In this document: one piece after another, positions 62,229 through 64,000 of the stretch
Position numbering within the stretch: position 1 is the first letter of the stretch
Layout of the letters: each line of letters begins with the position of its first letter
Origin: Scylla paramamosain
Lineage: Eukaryota; Arthropoda; Malacostraca; Decapoda; Portunidae
Assembly (NCBI RefSeq): GCF_035594125.1
Contig: NC_087186.1
Location: 2,496,728-2,560,727, forward strand
Direction: 5' to 3'
DNA: 64,000 nucleotides
Program-made: the position numbers and the translations under genes
Notes under the pieces: model-generated
Seen by the model: the letters and a program-made list of their open reading frames with translations, nothing else
Database searches by the model: none
What the model was told of the DNA's origin: nothing

Positions 62229-64000
<1,772 letters not shown>

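Overview
The window is non-coding-dominated animal DNA from an arthropod, most likely a decapod crustacean. The evidence is very long (GA)n, (AT)n and (GT)n arrays, degenerate TTAGG-type arrays, and layer upon layer of non-LTR retrotransposons, Penelope-like, piggyBac-like, mariner, Tigger/pogo-like and Ty3 elements. A single exon with clean splice sites (11809-11944, minus strand) is the only host gene sequence I can support. It starts a short-chain dehydrogenase/reductase of the sniffer/C-factor type. No bacterial operon, CRISPR array or rRNA gene was seen, and no coherent new biological system. The novelty here is structural.

Layout. 1-1.45 kb: a LINE (ORF1 plus endonuclease, minus). 3.0 kb: a candidate solo LTR. 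3.46-5.96 kb: LINE-A copy A1 (minus). 7.19-11.08 kb: a Tigger-like shell holding a hAT-like MITE and a deleted Ty3 element whose reverse transcriptase has lost a catalytic Asp. 11.8 kb: the host exon. 12.19-13.50 kb: an intact mariner next to a MITE with a Harbinger-like fragment. 14-19.8 kb: mostly unrecognised AT-rich DNA and microsatellites. 19.8-21.8 kb: LINE-A fragments. 21.9-24.7 kb: another Tigger-like shell with nested MITEs. 25.0-26.8 kb: piggyBac-like copy P1.

27.3-40.2 kb is a large imperfect inverted duplication. Each arm holds a piggyBac-like gene joined to a Penelope-like element (P2+F1 left, F2+P3 right). The right arm is split by a second mariner that appears identical to the first. 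The spacer holds several LINE-A copies in both orientations.

41-46.2 kb: a Tigger N-terminal fragment, a GA/CT/GA block and TTAGG-like tracts. 46.3-61.5 kb: two tandem minus-strand copies of a CR1-like LINE (LINE-B). B2 is split by the best LINE-A copy (A8, 47269-50595). B1 is split by a TIR element of unknown class, a Tigger-type element with TA target duplications, and a 3' fragment of a third LINE. LINE-B ORF1 carries a PHD finger and an SGNH esterase domain. 61.5-62.2 kb: an inverted repeat rich in GGAACCGGTTCC-type palindromes. 63.2-64 kb: LINE-A copy A7, cut by the right edge.

The genes do not form a pathway. The interactions visible are insertions of one element into another, which give a relative order: LINE-B older than LINE-A A8 and than the Tigger and CR1-tail insertions; inverted duplication older than mariner copy 2. 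All calls come from reading translations and repeats by eye. Family names are from recognised motifs, not database searches.
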